From Halobacteriales archaeon SW_9_67_24 (GTDB lineage: Archaea; Halobacteriota; Halobacteria; Halobacteriales; Halococcaceae): a DNA stretch of 9,510 bases. A program made the position numbers and the translations under genes. This document shows, one piece after another, positions 1 through 6,447 of this stretch (its first letter is position 1; each line of letters begins with the position of its first letter). The notes beneath the pieces are model-generated. The model was not told the DNA's origin. It saw only the letters and a list, made by a program, of their open reading frames with translations, and ran no database searches. The DNA lies in assembly GCA_003022685.1 (NCBI GenBank), contig PXSV01000190.1:1-9510 (forward strand). Reading direction: 5' to 3'.

Positions 1-21
1 GGGCCACTACACCACCCGGGC
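1..21 (-). tRNA. tRNA, probably Asp (5' end only)
   Basis: Read on the minus strand from base 21 down to the window edge, the sequence begins GCCCGGGTGGTGTAGTGGCCC. This has the form of a 7-base acceptor strand followed by a D-arm (GTGTAGTGG), and it matches my memory of haloarchaeal tRNA-Asp(GTC). The anticodon, T-arm and 3' end lie outside the window, so the amino acid is an inference; tRNA-Glu has a similar D-arm but a different acceptor. A TATA-like stretch at 43-58 sits at the right distance upstream. Confidence 0.7.
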
Positions 22-42
22 GAGCGACAACAGTTCTTACCT

Positions 43-58
43 GGATATACCCTTAAGC
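43..58 (-). promoter_or_regulatory. TATA-box region of the tRNA
   Basis: On the minus strand bases 58-43 read GCTTAAGGGTATATCC, an AT-rich island in GC-rich DNA. Its centre is about 29 bases upstream of the first tRNA base (21), the usual spacing of an archaeal TATA box from a start site just before a tRNA. Just upstream, 58-69 is a short perfect inverted repeat (CGTTT-CC-AAACG), which may be chance. Confidence 0.5.
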
Positions 59-276
59 GTTTCCAAACGGCTCCATCCCTCGCAGGGGTGTTCCTGGTCA
101 GTTCGGGTTTCGTCTGCAGTGCTCCACTCGGGCCTGTACCGACGGCGTTCGAAACTCGCGGAGCGGTTTTCGGGCCGATCGGAACGCTCGGCGTTCCCAC
201 GACGGCGAACGGCCAGCAGCACTCGGCGTCAAGTCGGATCACGGTTTCGTCGACCGCGACGTGACCCGATCGGGAC

Positions 277-384
277 CTAGCCGTCACCGCGCCGTTCCAC
301 CCACGCCGTGTTGCTTTCCTCGGCCGTGTAGCCGAGTCCCAGCGCACGCCTGAGCCGCCGGAGGGAGTCCGATGTGATGGTCAT
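277..384 (-). CDS. Possible 35-residue small protein
   Basis: The frame begins with ATG (complement of 382-384) and ends at TAG (complement of 277-279). The product starts MTITSDSLRRLRRALGLGY and contains YTAEE and AWVERR: a basic amphipathic first half and a more mixed second half. I do not recognise a family. An AT-rich stretch at about 420-430 (minus strand GCTTATTAC) lies roughly 40 bases upstream and could serve as a TATA box. A TGACGT/ACGTCA inverted repeat overlaps the start. There is no Shine-Dalgarno motif. It could be chance or the end of a decayed gene. Confidence 0.22.
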   Translation of the reverse strand: MTITSDSLRRLRRALGLGYTAEESNTAWVERRGDG

Positions 385-402
385 GACGTCTGACGCACGT
401 CA
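384..402. repeat. 6-7-6 inverted repeat, possible operator
   Basis: TGACGT (384-389) and ACGTCA (397-402) are exact reverse complements separated by 7 bases. The dyad covers the start codon and probable start site of the small minus-strand ORF at 277-384. The arms are short and may be chance. Confidence 0.3.
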
Positions 403-577
403 CTTTTTCCCACTGATTGTAATAAGCTTTGTCGTGGTTCGGGGAAAGTGAGCCGACCCGACGACACACCCCGCCGTTCCGTCGCACACGCCGACGTGGG
501 CCGTGCTCGGCTTTCATCGTCGGGGTGTCGATCCGGCGATCCCGAACCCTCATGACGAGTGCGGCCCTTCTCGGAGT

Positions 578-1812
578 ATGGCCGAGCGTGGCGATCCGTG
601 CCTGCCGGGCGTCGCCAGCGACCCCGAGCGTGTGATCTGCCACGTCGACATGGACTGCTTTTACGCCGCGTGCGAGCGTCTCCGCGAGCCCGAGCTGCGG
701 GGCGAACCGGTGGTCGTCGGGATGGGCTACGAGCCGGGCGAGCCCCACGGCGCGGTCGCCACCGCGAGCTACGAGGCACGTAGTCATGGAATCGAGAGCG
801 CTCAGGGAATCGAAACGGCGCTCGAACGCCTCCCGCGCGCCGAAGACATCGAGAACCCGGAGGAGGTCGCGGCGGTCGGCAAGTACTGCCCCGTCGACAT
901 GGAGCTCTACGAGACGGTCAGCGAGGACGTACGAGCCGTGCTCCACGACTGCGCCGACACCGTTCGAGCAGTGAGCATCGACGAGGCGTACCTCGACGTG
1001 ACCGAAAGAACAGGGTGGGAGCGCGTCGACGGCCGGACGCTCGCCGAGGGGTACGCCCGCCACGTCAAGGACGGGACTTCTTCGCGCCGCTCGACGTCGA
1101 GGCAGTTCACGGCGTGGGGCCGGTCACCGCGCGCGAACTCCGCGCGGCCGGGATCGAGACCGCGGGCGACCTCGCGGCGGCCGACTCGGACACGCTCTCC
1201 CCATTCGGCGAGCGCGGCCGGGAGATCCGGGCGTTCGCGCGGGGCGACGACGACAGGTCAGTGACGCCCGTCGGCCGACCGAAGAGCCTCTCGCGGGAGT
1301 CGGCGTTCACCGAGGCGACCGCCGACACCGAGGCGAAACGCGAGCGGGTGGCGACGCTCGCCGCGGCGGTCGCCGACCGCGCCGAGCGCGAGGACGCGCT
1401 CTATCGGACGATCGGGATCAAGGTCGTGACGCCGCCGTTCGACGTCAACACCCGTGCGCGCTCGCTGCCCGGTCCCGTGGCCGACGCCGATCTCGTCAAC
1501 GATGTCGCGCTCTCCCTTCTCGAAGAGTTCCACGAGGCCGACGTCAGGAAGCTCGGCGTTCGGGTGTCGAACCTCGCGTTCGCCGCGGGCGAGCAGTCGG
1601 ACCTCGACAACTGGGAGGGGTCCGCACCCGCCGGCGAACGGGCCGACAGCCGTGCGGACGGCGGCACCGATCCGACCGGCGGGAGCGGGTCGGTTGGTGC
1701 GACCGAGCTGACGGAGTGGACGAACGAGGAACCGAACGCCAGCGAGGAAGGCTCCGGCCCTGGGTCGAGCCAGGGACAACGAACACTCGGGGAGTTCGAC
1801 GCGGACGGGTAG
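578..1812 (+). pseudogene. dinB: DinB / Pol IV (Y-family DNA polymerase), broken by internal deletion and frame change
   Basis: This is a remnant of a translesion polymerase. The first part (ATG 578 to about 1072) has the Y-family palm: HVDMDCFYAACE with metal-binding Asp24, and SIDEAYLD with Asp135-Glu136, then ARHVKDG. The protein then resumes in another frame, from about 1075, with RDFFAPLDVEAVHGVGPVTAREL, the helix-hairpin-helix and little-finger domains, and ends with QRTLGEF, a PCNA-binding (PIP) motif. Between the parts, family members have about 40 residues with the SVGVAxNKxxAKxASDxxKPDG block; all of it is absent, including the lysine equivalent to the Dpo4 triphosphate contact. Read straight through, the first frame stops at 1264 after 228 residues, without the PIP motif. 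An intact haloarchaeal DinB is roughly 420-430 residues. The product is expected to be inactive. A misassembly is the alternative. Confidence 0.85.
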
Positions 1813-1813
1813 G

Positions 1814-1821
1814 TACAAGGG
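1814..1821 (+). promoter_or_regulatory. TATA-like box of the DUF420 gene
   Basis: TACAAGGG lies about 26 bases before the ATG at 1843, directly after the dinB stop. The spacing fits a leaderless transcript starting at or next to the ATG. The match to the haloarchaeal box is only fair. The DUF420 gene would then be transcribed independently of dinB remnants. Confidence 0.35.
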
Positions 1822-1842
1822 TTTCACGAGCCAATCCCGGCT

Positions 1843-2403
1843 ATGGAGTTCCGTGCTCGCGACCACGTCCCCGCGCTGACCGGCCTGCTCTCCGCGATCT
1901 CGCTCGCACTCGTGTTCGGAGCCGTTCTCGGGGCCCTCCCGGCGGGAACGCTTCCGCGCGCACCCGCCGGGGTCGTCAACGCGATCCCGCAGATAAACGC
2001 CGCCGTCAGCCTCGTTGCCATCGGGACCATCGCGACTGCGTGGCGCGCGATCCGTCGCGGGAACGTCGAGCGCCACCGCGCGCTCATGCTGACGTCGCTC
2101 GTCCTGTTCGTCGCCTTTCTCGCGCTCTACCTCTACAAGGTGGCACTCGAAGGACCTGCACCGTTCCCCGGTCCCGAGACGATCTACCAGTTCGTCTACC
2201 TCCCGATTCTCGGGATCCACATCACGCTCGCGATCGTCTGTGTGCCGCTGCTGTACTACGTCCTCCTGCTCGCGCTCACGCGCCCGATCGAGGAACTCCC
2301 GCGAACGAACCACCGCCGCGTCGGGCGCGTCGCCGCGAGCCTCTGGCTGGTCTCCTTTGCCCTCGGCGTAGTGGTGTACGCGATGCTCTACGTCGTCTAC
2401 TGA
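1843..2403 (+). CDS. DUF420 family membrane protein (CtaM/YozB-like)
   Basis: The 186-residue protein has five predicted membrane segments, at about residues 11-33, 45-68, 80-103, 117-145 and 161-185, with short loops. This is the layout of DUF420. It carries the motifs VNAIPQINA before helix 2, ERHRALM before helix 3, GIHITLA in helix 4 and NHRRVGR before helix 5, giving histidines at 78, 126 and 157 that could face one side of the membrane. The family includes Bacillus YozB and Staphylococcus CtaM, the latter needed for aa3-type terminal oxidase function, so a role in oxidase maturation is plausible but inferred. No oxidase genes are in the window. The start is the first in-frame ATG, 31 bases after the dinB stop, with a TATA-like box 26 bases upstream and no Shine-Dalgarno. 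The frame is intact, unlike the genes on either side. Confidence 0.82.
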   Translation: MEFRARDHVPALTGLLSAISLALVFGAVLGALPAGTLPRAPAGVVNAIPQINAAVSLVAIGTIATAWRAIRRGNVERHRALMLTSLVLFVAFLALYLYKVALEGPAPFPGPETIYQFVYLPILGIHITLAIVCVPLLYYVLLLALTRPIEELPRTNHRRVGRVAASLWLVSFALGVVVYAMLYVVY

Positions 2404-2513
2404 CGTCGCTTCGTTGCCGTCTCCCTCGTTCTCCAGCAGCCAGGCACCACAGCCAGCAGAGGAATCGTCGTCAGTGACGGCAGTCGGCATCGAGCGACGG
2501 TCGTTCCGGTTGG

Positions 2514-2523
2514 AAACTATTTT
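2514..2523 (+). promoter_or_regulatory. TATA box upstream of the permease locus
   Basis: AAACTATTTT is the most AT-rich stretch in this intergenic region. Its centre is about 29 bases before an ATG at 2548 and almost 100 bases before the permease start at 2616. The transcript would therefore begin at or just before the 2548 ATG. A small palindrome, CGTCA-G-TGACG (2469-2479), lies 35 bases upstream and could be a regulator site. Confidence 0.5.
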
Positions 2524-2547
2524 GCCGGAGCTTACACGACTGGGTTC

Positions 2548-2619
2548 ATGACCGGCTCGTTTCCCGCCACGCGACGAGTACCCGGGAGTCATCGCCGATC
2601 GGCGGAGGCACGGTCGTGA
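2548..2619 (+). CDS. Possible 23-residue leader ORF coupled to the permease
   Basis: The ORF starts with ATG about 29 bases after a good TATA box, so it could be read as a leaderless message. It ends in TGA at 2617-2619, which overlaps the permease GTG at 2616-2618 as GTGA. The product (begins MTGSFPATRRVPG, ends EARS) is basic and unlike any family I know. It may be a leader peptide, the vestige of an upstream gene such as the ABC ATPase that usually precedes permeases of this type, or chance. Confidence 0.3.
   Translation: MTGSFPATRRVPGSHRRSAEARS
2604..2608 (+). promoter_or_regulatory. Shine-Dalgarno motif of the permease
   Basis: GGAGG lies 7 bases before the GTG at 2616, an ideal match and spacing to the haloarchaeal 16S 3' end (CACCUCC). 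This decides the permease start. It is one of the few clear Shine-Dalgarno sites in the window, where most genes look leaderless, and it fits an internal (non-leaderless) start on a longer transcript. Confidence 0.65.
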
Positions 2620-4171
2620 CGACGCTTCCCTCGGCTCGGAACGCGATCCTCGTCGCGCGCGTCGAGATGCGGCGGTCGTGGCGCAAGCTCCGCGCAAACC
2701 CCGGCCGGCTCGCGCTGCTCGCGCTTGCGATGGTGTTTCCCGCACTGATCGTCGTCGCCGCGCCGTTCGGGGCGTACTTCCTCGGGCGCACACTCCGCGG
2801 GGATGGGCTCTCGATCCCGCTCCGGCCGATCCGCGGGTTCGCGACGTTCTTCGTCCTGCTCGGCGTCGTCGGCAACTGCTACCGCGTTCTCCAGCAGAGC
2901 GGCGACCTCGACGAACGCGAGGGACTCCTGACCACGATCCCCGCCCGCGACGCCGCTGCCGGGGTGCTCCTCGCGGAGTGTGGCCGACTGCTCGTGATCG
3001 GTGTCATGCCCGTCGTCGGCGTCGTGGTCGGGTTCGCGCTCGGCGCGCGCTCGCCGCTCAGCGCGGTGGTGCTTCCCGGGGCCTCGCGAGCCACAAGACC
3101 GCCATCGGCGCGGTCGCCTTTCTCGTGTACATGGTCGTCATCCTCTTCCCGCAGTTTGCGGGCATCACGGGCCGGACGGTCGACCTCTACGCCGTGCTCG
3201 GCGCGGTGCCGACGGGCTGGCTCGCGGATCTCGCGCTGCTCGGCGCGCCTGGCGTGAGCGCGAATCCCCTCAGGGCAACGCTCGCGACGGGCGTGGTGCT
3301 CGTCGGCGTGCCGGCGTTCACCGGCCTCTCGATCCGCCTTGCGGACCGGTACTGGCACGCCGACGCCGTCCACCCCGAGGACGAAAGCGACGCCGTGGAG
3401 ACGAGCGCGATCGACGGCACCCTGGTGACCGTCTTCGAGGGGTTCGTCTCGCGGCCCACGCTCGCGGTCGCGAGGAAGACGTGGCTGCGCGCGCGGCGTG
3501 CCCCGATCACGCTCAGCTACGTCCTCTATCCCGCGTTCGCGTTCGTCGTTCCGCTCCAGAACGCCGTCCGGACAGGGGTGATTCCGCCGACGCTGCCCGC
3601 GCTCGTTGCGATCTACGGCGCATGGATGACCGGTGCGGCGTTCACGCTCAACCCGATCGGCGACGAGGCCGCGACGCTTCCCGTGACGCTCACCGCGTCG
3701 GCGTCCGGCGCGCGCCTGGTCCGAGGCAAGATCCTTCCCGGCGTTGCGATCGGCGTCCCCGCTACGGCGATCGCGACGGCCATCACCGGGGTCCTCAGCC
3801 CGCTCGGTCCCGTTTCGATCGCCGGGCTCGTCGTCGCCGCGGTCGCGTGTGGCGTCGGCGGCGCGGCGCTCGCGGCCGGCGTGGGGGCCGTGTTCCCCCG
3901 GTTCGGGAGCGTGAACGTCACCGGGAACCGCGAGGCGGTCGTCCCGAGCCTCACGGCCTTCGTGGTGTTCTCGATCGGACTGTTCGTCCTCGCGCTGCCT
4001 GGTCTCGTCGCGGGCGTGCCGGCCGTCGCGTCGGGGCTCGCAACGGCGTTCGACGTTTCGCGCGCAGTGGTGACGGCTGCGGGATCGCTTCTCACTGGGC
4101 TATTGTTGGGCGTCGCCGGCTGGATCGCCTCCCGGTACGCCGTACGGACGATCGACAGCTATACGTTGTGA
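2616..4171 (+). pseudogene. ABC-2-like transporter permease, broken by internal deletion and frame change
   Basis: The first frame begins at GTG 2616, set by the Shine-Dalgarno at 2604-2608. It encodes RVEMRRSWRKLRANPGRLALLALAMV, then membrane segments near residues 30-53, 70-88 and 125-145, reaching GARSPLSAVVLPGA at about 3085. Membrane-protein sequence resumes in the next frame with SHKTAIGAVAFLVYMVVI and continues through about seven more hydrophobic segments, including the NPIGDEAATLPVTLTAS block, to TGA at 4169-4171. From memory, haloarchaeal relatives have another helix and a basic linker between these parts, so roughly 35-50 residues are probably missing; that size is an estimate. Unmodified translation of the first frame stops at 3257 (213 residues). 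No ATP-binding subunit gene is adjacent, although such permeases usually have one. Substrate is unknown. A misassembly could give the same picture. Confidence 0.7.
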
Positions 4172-4237
4172 CACCCGCTCGCCGTGCTGTTCGCACCGGT
4201 GACCGAGACGATCGGCCACTCGCCGCGAACCGCACCA

Positions 4238-4245
4238 CCTATTGA
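4238..4245 (+). promoter_or_regulatory. TATA-like box of the UDG-family gene
   Basis: CCTATTGA is centred about 26 bases before the GTG at 4267, which fits a leaderless message starting at the GTG. There is no Shine-Dalgarno before this start. The match is short. Confidence 0.35.
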
Positions 4246-4266
4246 CGACGGTCGCGGACACCGACC

Positions 4267-4896
4267 GTGAAGAACGTCACCGACCGGACGAGCAACCCCT
4301 TCGGGATGCGCCCGCCGTGCGAGGAGTTCGTCCCCGGCTACGGCGACGCCAACGCCGACTTCCACGCTATCGGCGACCATCCCGGCGTCCACGGGGGCCG
4401 CGAAACCGGCGTGCCGTTCACGAACGCGGTCGGCCGCCGTCTCCAAGGGGTGCTCCACGCGGTCGGCCTGCTCGACGAACCCGCATCCGACGCCCCCGAA
4501 ACCGAGGCCGTCTTCTTCTCCTACCTCCACACCTGCGTCCCTGACGGCGAGCCCACGCCGGCGTCGTACGCCGACTGCGAGCGCTTTCTCGACGCCGAAC
4601 TCCGCGCAATCAGCGCCCACGTCCTCCTCCCGGTCGGCGAGCGCGCGACCAGGTACGTCCTCGCGAACTACACCGCGAGGCCGGCGACCGACGACCTCGA
4701 CATGGACGGCCTCCACGCCACCGAACTCCGCGGGGGCGGCTGGCTCGTCCTCCCGAGCGCCGAACCAGCGGACTGGACCGACGGCGACGCCGACCGACTG
4801 ACCCGCGCGCTCGAAACCCTCCTCGCCACCGACTACCGCCGCGAAACCGATCTCGGCCGGTTCATCCCCGGCGACGATCCGTATCTCGTCCGGTGA
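4267..4896 (+). CDS. Uracil-DNA glycosylase superfamily protein, divergent haloarchaeal type
   Basis: The 209-residue product has the order of conserved blocks of family 4/5-type uracil-DNA glycosylases: IGDHPGVHGG (residues 35-44, the GExPG motif A equivalent), GVPFTNAVGRRLQ (48-60), FFSYLHTCVPDGEPTP followed by CERFLDAEL (83-112), AHVLLPVGERATRYVL, and finally WLVLPSAEPADW. Such enzymes remove uracil or related bases from DNA at the start of base excision repair. Two departures matter. The final motif reads LPSAEP where active relatives have HPS. Only three cysteines of the iron-sulfur type are seen (Cys18, Cys90, Cys104), with no N-terminal CxxC. The protein may use different chemistry or bind rather than cut. 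The start is GTG 4267 (KNVTDRTSNPFGM follows). The gene is intact. Confidence 0.72.
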   Translation: MKNVTDRTSNPFGMRPPCEEFVPGYGDANADFHAIGDHPGVHGGRETGVPFTNAVGRRLQGVLHAVGLLDEPASDAPETEAVFFSYLHTCVPDGEPTPASYADCERFLDAELRAISAHVLLPVGERATRYVLANYTARPATDDLDMDGLHATELRGGGWLVLPSAEPADWTDGDADRLTRALETLLATDYRRETDLGRFIPGDDPYLVR

Positions 4897-4959
4897 CGAC
4901 GCCCGACACTGCCGATCGGTACCACCACTGGCTGCGCTGACGAAACCAGGCGGCGAGTC

Positions 4960-5041
4960 ATAGGGTCGGGTGGAAGTCCTTCCGGGATCCACCGCACGAC
5001 GGCGTGCGGTCGCACCGGTAAACGCTTCCAACCGGCCCTAT
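4960..5041 (+). ncRNA. Candidate structured RNA / long-hairpin element
   Basis: ATAGGGTCGGGTGGAAG (4960-4976) pairs with CTTCCAACCGGCCCTAT (5025-5041): 15 Watson-Crick pairs, one U-G wobble and one G-A mismatch over 17 positions. Inside, ACCGCAC (4991-4997) pairs with GTGCGGT (5004-5010) around a 6-base loop, and CCGG at 4982-4985 can pair with CCGG at 5015-5018 within the two 14-base flanks. On the opposite strand the wobble becomes a C-A mismatch, so the fold is better as plus-strand RNA. It lies 63 bases after the UDG-family stop and about 170 bases beyond the psmA stop, between convergent genes. It could be a small RNA, a 3'-UTR or terminator hairpin, or a MITE-like inverted-repeat element. 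I see no clear TATA box in front of it and no target duplication. Confidence 0.45.
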
Positions 5042-5211
5042 CAAACCGACGGCTGCAACAGCGAAACCGAACGGTCGTCGCGATCAAAAACGAAGCCGAC
5101 ATCAGGTCCGACGGTCACACCGTTCGACGTATGATTGATAGCGACGAGACGTTCGCGGACTGAACAGTCTCGACGGAGTTCGGCAGAAGGGGACCGCGAG
5201 ACGGGTCGACG
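5042..5211. other. Rest of the convergent intergenic gap
   Basis: This stretch, with 4897-4959 on the other side of the hairpin element, holds no convincing gene. The minus-strand frame through 4833-5102 runs antisense into the UDG-family gene and looks like a shadow. A small hairpin, ACGGT-CAC-ACCGT, lies at 5111-5123. Confidence 0.5.
5086..5090 (-). terminator. Possible T-tract terminator of the psmA operon
   Basis: On the minus strand this is TTTTT, the only run of five T in the roughly 170 bases after the psmA stop. Archaeal termination often occurs at such T-tracts without a hairpin. It is about 120 bases downstream of the stop, so the assignment is weak. The same bases (CGTTTTTGATC) could instead be a TATA-like box for a minus-strand transcript entering the hairpin element. 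Confidence 0.22.
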
Positions 5212-5967
5212 CTACTCCTCGTCGGTGTCGTCGGCGTCCTCGGGCAGGTCGTGCTCGTCGAGGTACGACTCGATCTCGTCGTCGTCGAGCTGGACGAACT
5301 CCTCGGTCTCGACGTCGATGGTGGCGACGCCGAGTTCGGCGGCGTCGAGCGGGTCGTCGGTGGCAGTCGCGAGGGTTTCGAGTGCGAGCCCGATCCCGCC
5401 GCCGAGGTCCATCTCCGCGCGGTACTGCTCTTCGAGGTGATCGAGCATCTCCGCGCGACCCGACCCGACCGCGAGCGCCTGCCACTCGCTGGCCGTCCCG
5501 GAGGGATCGGTCTCGTAGAGGCGCGGTTCGCCGTCCTCGACGCCGCCGATGATGAGCGCGACGCCGAACGGCCGTGCACCACCCACTTGCGTGTACTGCT
5601 GGATGTGGTCGGTGACGTCCTTGGTGAGCGTCTCGACGCCGATCGGTTCGCCGTACCGGAGCTGGTTGACCTGGGCCTGTCGGCGGGCGAAGTCGATGAG
5701 CTGGCGGGCGTCGGCGACGTGGCCCGCGCTGGCGATCCCGACGTGGTCGTCGGCCTTGTGGATCTTCTCGACGCTGGAGCGCTCCATCAGCGGCGACTGG
5801 TAGCGCTTGTCGACGGCGAAGACGACGCCACCGTCGGTCCGGATGCCGAGGCTTGCAGTACCGCGCTTGACCGCCTCGCGGGCGTACTCCACCTGGTAGA
5901 GCCGTCCGTCCGGCGACCAGATCGAGACCCCGCGATCGTAGGCCTGCTGTTGGGATTGTCCCTGCAT
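5212..5967 (-). CDS. psmA: 20S proteasome subunit alpha
   Basis: The 251-residue protein has the alpha-type proteasome signature YDRGVSIWSPDGRLYQVEYA (residues 10-29) continuing to AVKRG, then GVVFAVDKRYQ, SSVEKIHKADDHVGIASAGH (64-83), DARQLIDFARRQAQ and TQVGGARPFGVALI. Alpha subunits form the outer rings of the 20S core, gate entry and dock the PAN/Cdc48-type ATPases; they are not the catalytic subunit. The N-terminal gate segment (MQGQSQQQAYDRG) is intact and no N-terminal nucleophile is expected. The C-terminal 30 residues are strongly acidic (ending DADDTDEE), typical for haloarchaea. The start follows the rnp2 stop by 3 bases and has no Shine-Dalgarno of its own, so it is the last gene of the operon and probably translationally coupled. 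Haloarchaea often carry a second alpha gene elsewhere; this one has the RNase P neighbourhood. Confidence 0.97.
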   Translation of the reverse strand: MQGQSQQQAYDRGVSIWSPDGRLYQVEYAREAVKRGTASLGIRTDGGVVFAVDKRYQSPLMERSSVEKIHKADDHVGIASAGHVADARQLIDFARRQAQVNQLRYGEPIGVETLTKDVTDHIQQYTQVGGARPFGVALIIGGVEDGEPRLYETDPSGTASEWQALAVGSGRAEMLDHLEEQYRAEMDLGGGIGLALETLATATDDPLDAAELGVATIDVETEEFVQLDDDEIESYLDEHDLPEDADDTDEE

Positions 5968-5970
5968 AGT

Positions 5971-6447
5971 TCAGATATCGAGCGACGTCGCCCCCACGAA
6001 CCCGGGTTTCCCGTGAACGTCGAACCGCCCGTCCCGCATGAGTGCGGGCCGCTGTGAGTCCGCGAACGCGACGTTTCTCTCGGCCGTTTCTCCGGACGCG
6101 CGACCTATATACCTTTCTTCACAGGCACGCATCGTCCCGCTCATCCCGAGCACCCACAGGCCGACCGGCGACCCCGATACCGCCTCGACGCACGCGATCG
6201 CGGCGCGCGCTCGCTCGACCTCCCCGCGCCGCACGCGCACGATCGCAGTCCCGTCCCCGTCAGCGAACGAGAAGTCGAAAACTCGGAGATCGACGTCCGC
6301 GGCTCCCGGATCGCCGAGGAGGTTCTGGGCGGCGTACCAGCACGCCCGCTGGAACGCGTGGCTTCCGAAATCGGCGTCGGGCCACGACTCGATCCCGATC
6401 GCGAGATAGCGCCACCGTGGTCGGAGATGTTTCGGGAGGTGTTTCAT
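5971..6447 (-). CDS. rnp2: RNase P protein component 2 (Pop5)
   Basis: The 158-residue product begins MKHLPKHLRPRWRYLAIGIES, the standard archaeal Pop5 opening, and has FQRACWYAAQNLLGDPGAAD, then VRVRRGEVERARAAIACVEAVSG and LWVLGMSGTMRACEERYI, which match the conserved Pop5 core (RRM-like alpha-beta fold). Pop5 pairs with Rpp30, encoded two genes upstream as rnp3, and activates the catalytic core of RNase P RNA in trimming the 5' ends of precursor tRNAs. The C-terminal extension from about residue 125 (SGETAERNVAFADSQRP onward) is longer than in many archaea. The ATG overlaps the methyltransferase stop as ATGA, and GAGAGGA precedes the ATG with spacing too short for a good Shine-Dalgarno, so coupled translation is likely. 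Confidence 0.93.
   Translation of the reverse strand: MKHLPKHLRPRWRYLAIGIESWPDADFGSHAFQRACWYAAQNLLGDPGAADVDLRVFDFSFADGDGTAIVRVRRGEVERARAAIACVEAVSGSPVGLWVLGMSGTMRACEERYIGRASGETAERNVAFADSQRPALMRDGRFDVHGKPGFVGATSLDI
6104..6113 (-). promoter_or_regulatory. TATA-like site inside rnp2, possible psmA promoter
   Basis: On the minus strand this reads GGTATATAGG within the codons for ERYIGR, flanked upstream by GAAGAAA. TATATA is the strongest AT-rich core within the operon, in a gene otherwise rich in G and C. It is about 140 bases before the psmA ATG and could start a psmA-specific transcript with a leader of roughly 115 bases. It may only reflect the conserved amino acids. Confidence 0.25.

Larger units (their letters stand above)
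70..577. other. Gene-poor intergenic stretch
   Basis: Between the tRNA promoter and dinB I see no reading frame whose product looks like a conserved protein. The frames that are open here run into antisense dinB or into the tRNA promoter. The only local signals are a possible 35-residue ORF at 277-384 (minus) and a 6-7-6 inverted repeat at 384-402 over its start. No RNA gene was recognised. It may be a decayed region, in line with the broken dinB next to it. Confidence 0.5.

Noticed and set aside
55..76. Resemblance of this stretch to the right arm of the 4960-5041 element (17 of 22 bases)
   Set aside because: No matching left arm is found near it in the window, so a second copy is not supported.
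37..222. 61-codon minus-strand frame next to the tRNA
   Set aside because: Its end lies in the tRNA promoter and the Arg-rich product has no recognisable pattern.
284..1063. 259-codon minus-strand frame
   Set aside because: Most of it is antisense to the dinB N-terminal half and no family pattern is seen.
1060..1085. Programmed frameshift or simple indel in dinB
   Set aside because: No slippery sequence is seen and a frameshift would not explain absence of about 40 conserved residues.
1258..2793. 511-codon minus-strand reading frame
   Set aside because: It lies antisense to the dinB remnant, DUF420 gene and permease start. Its product is Arg/Glu-rich with no domain pattern, as expected from the opposite strand of GC-rich haloarchaeal genes.
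3001..4245. 414-codon plus-strand frame within the permease
   Set aside because: The product is Arg-rich with no membrane segments; it is the third frame of the permease gene.
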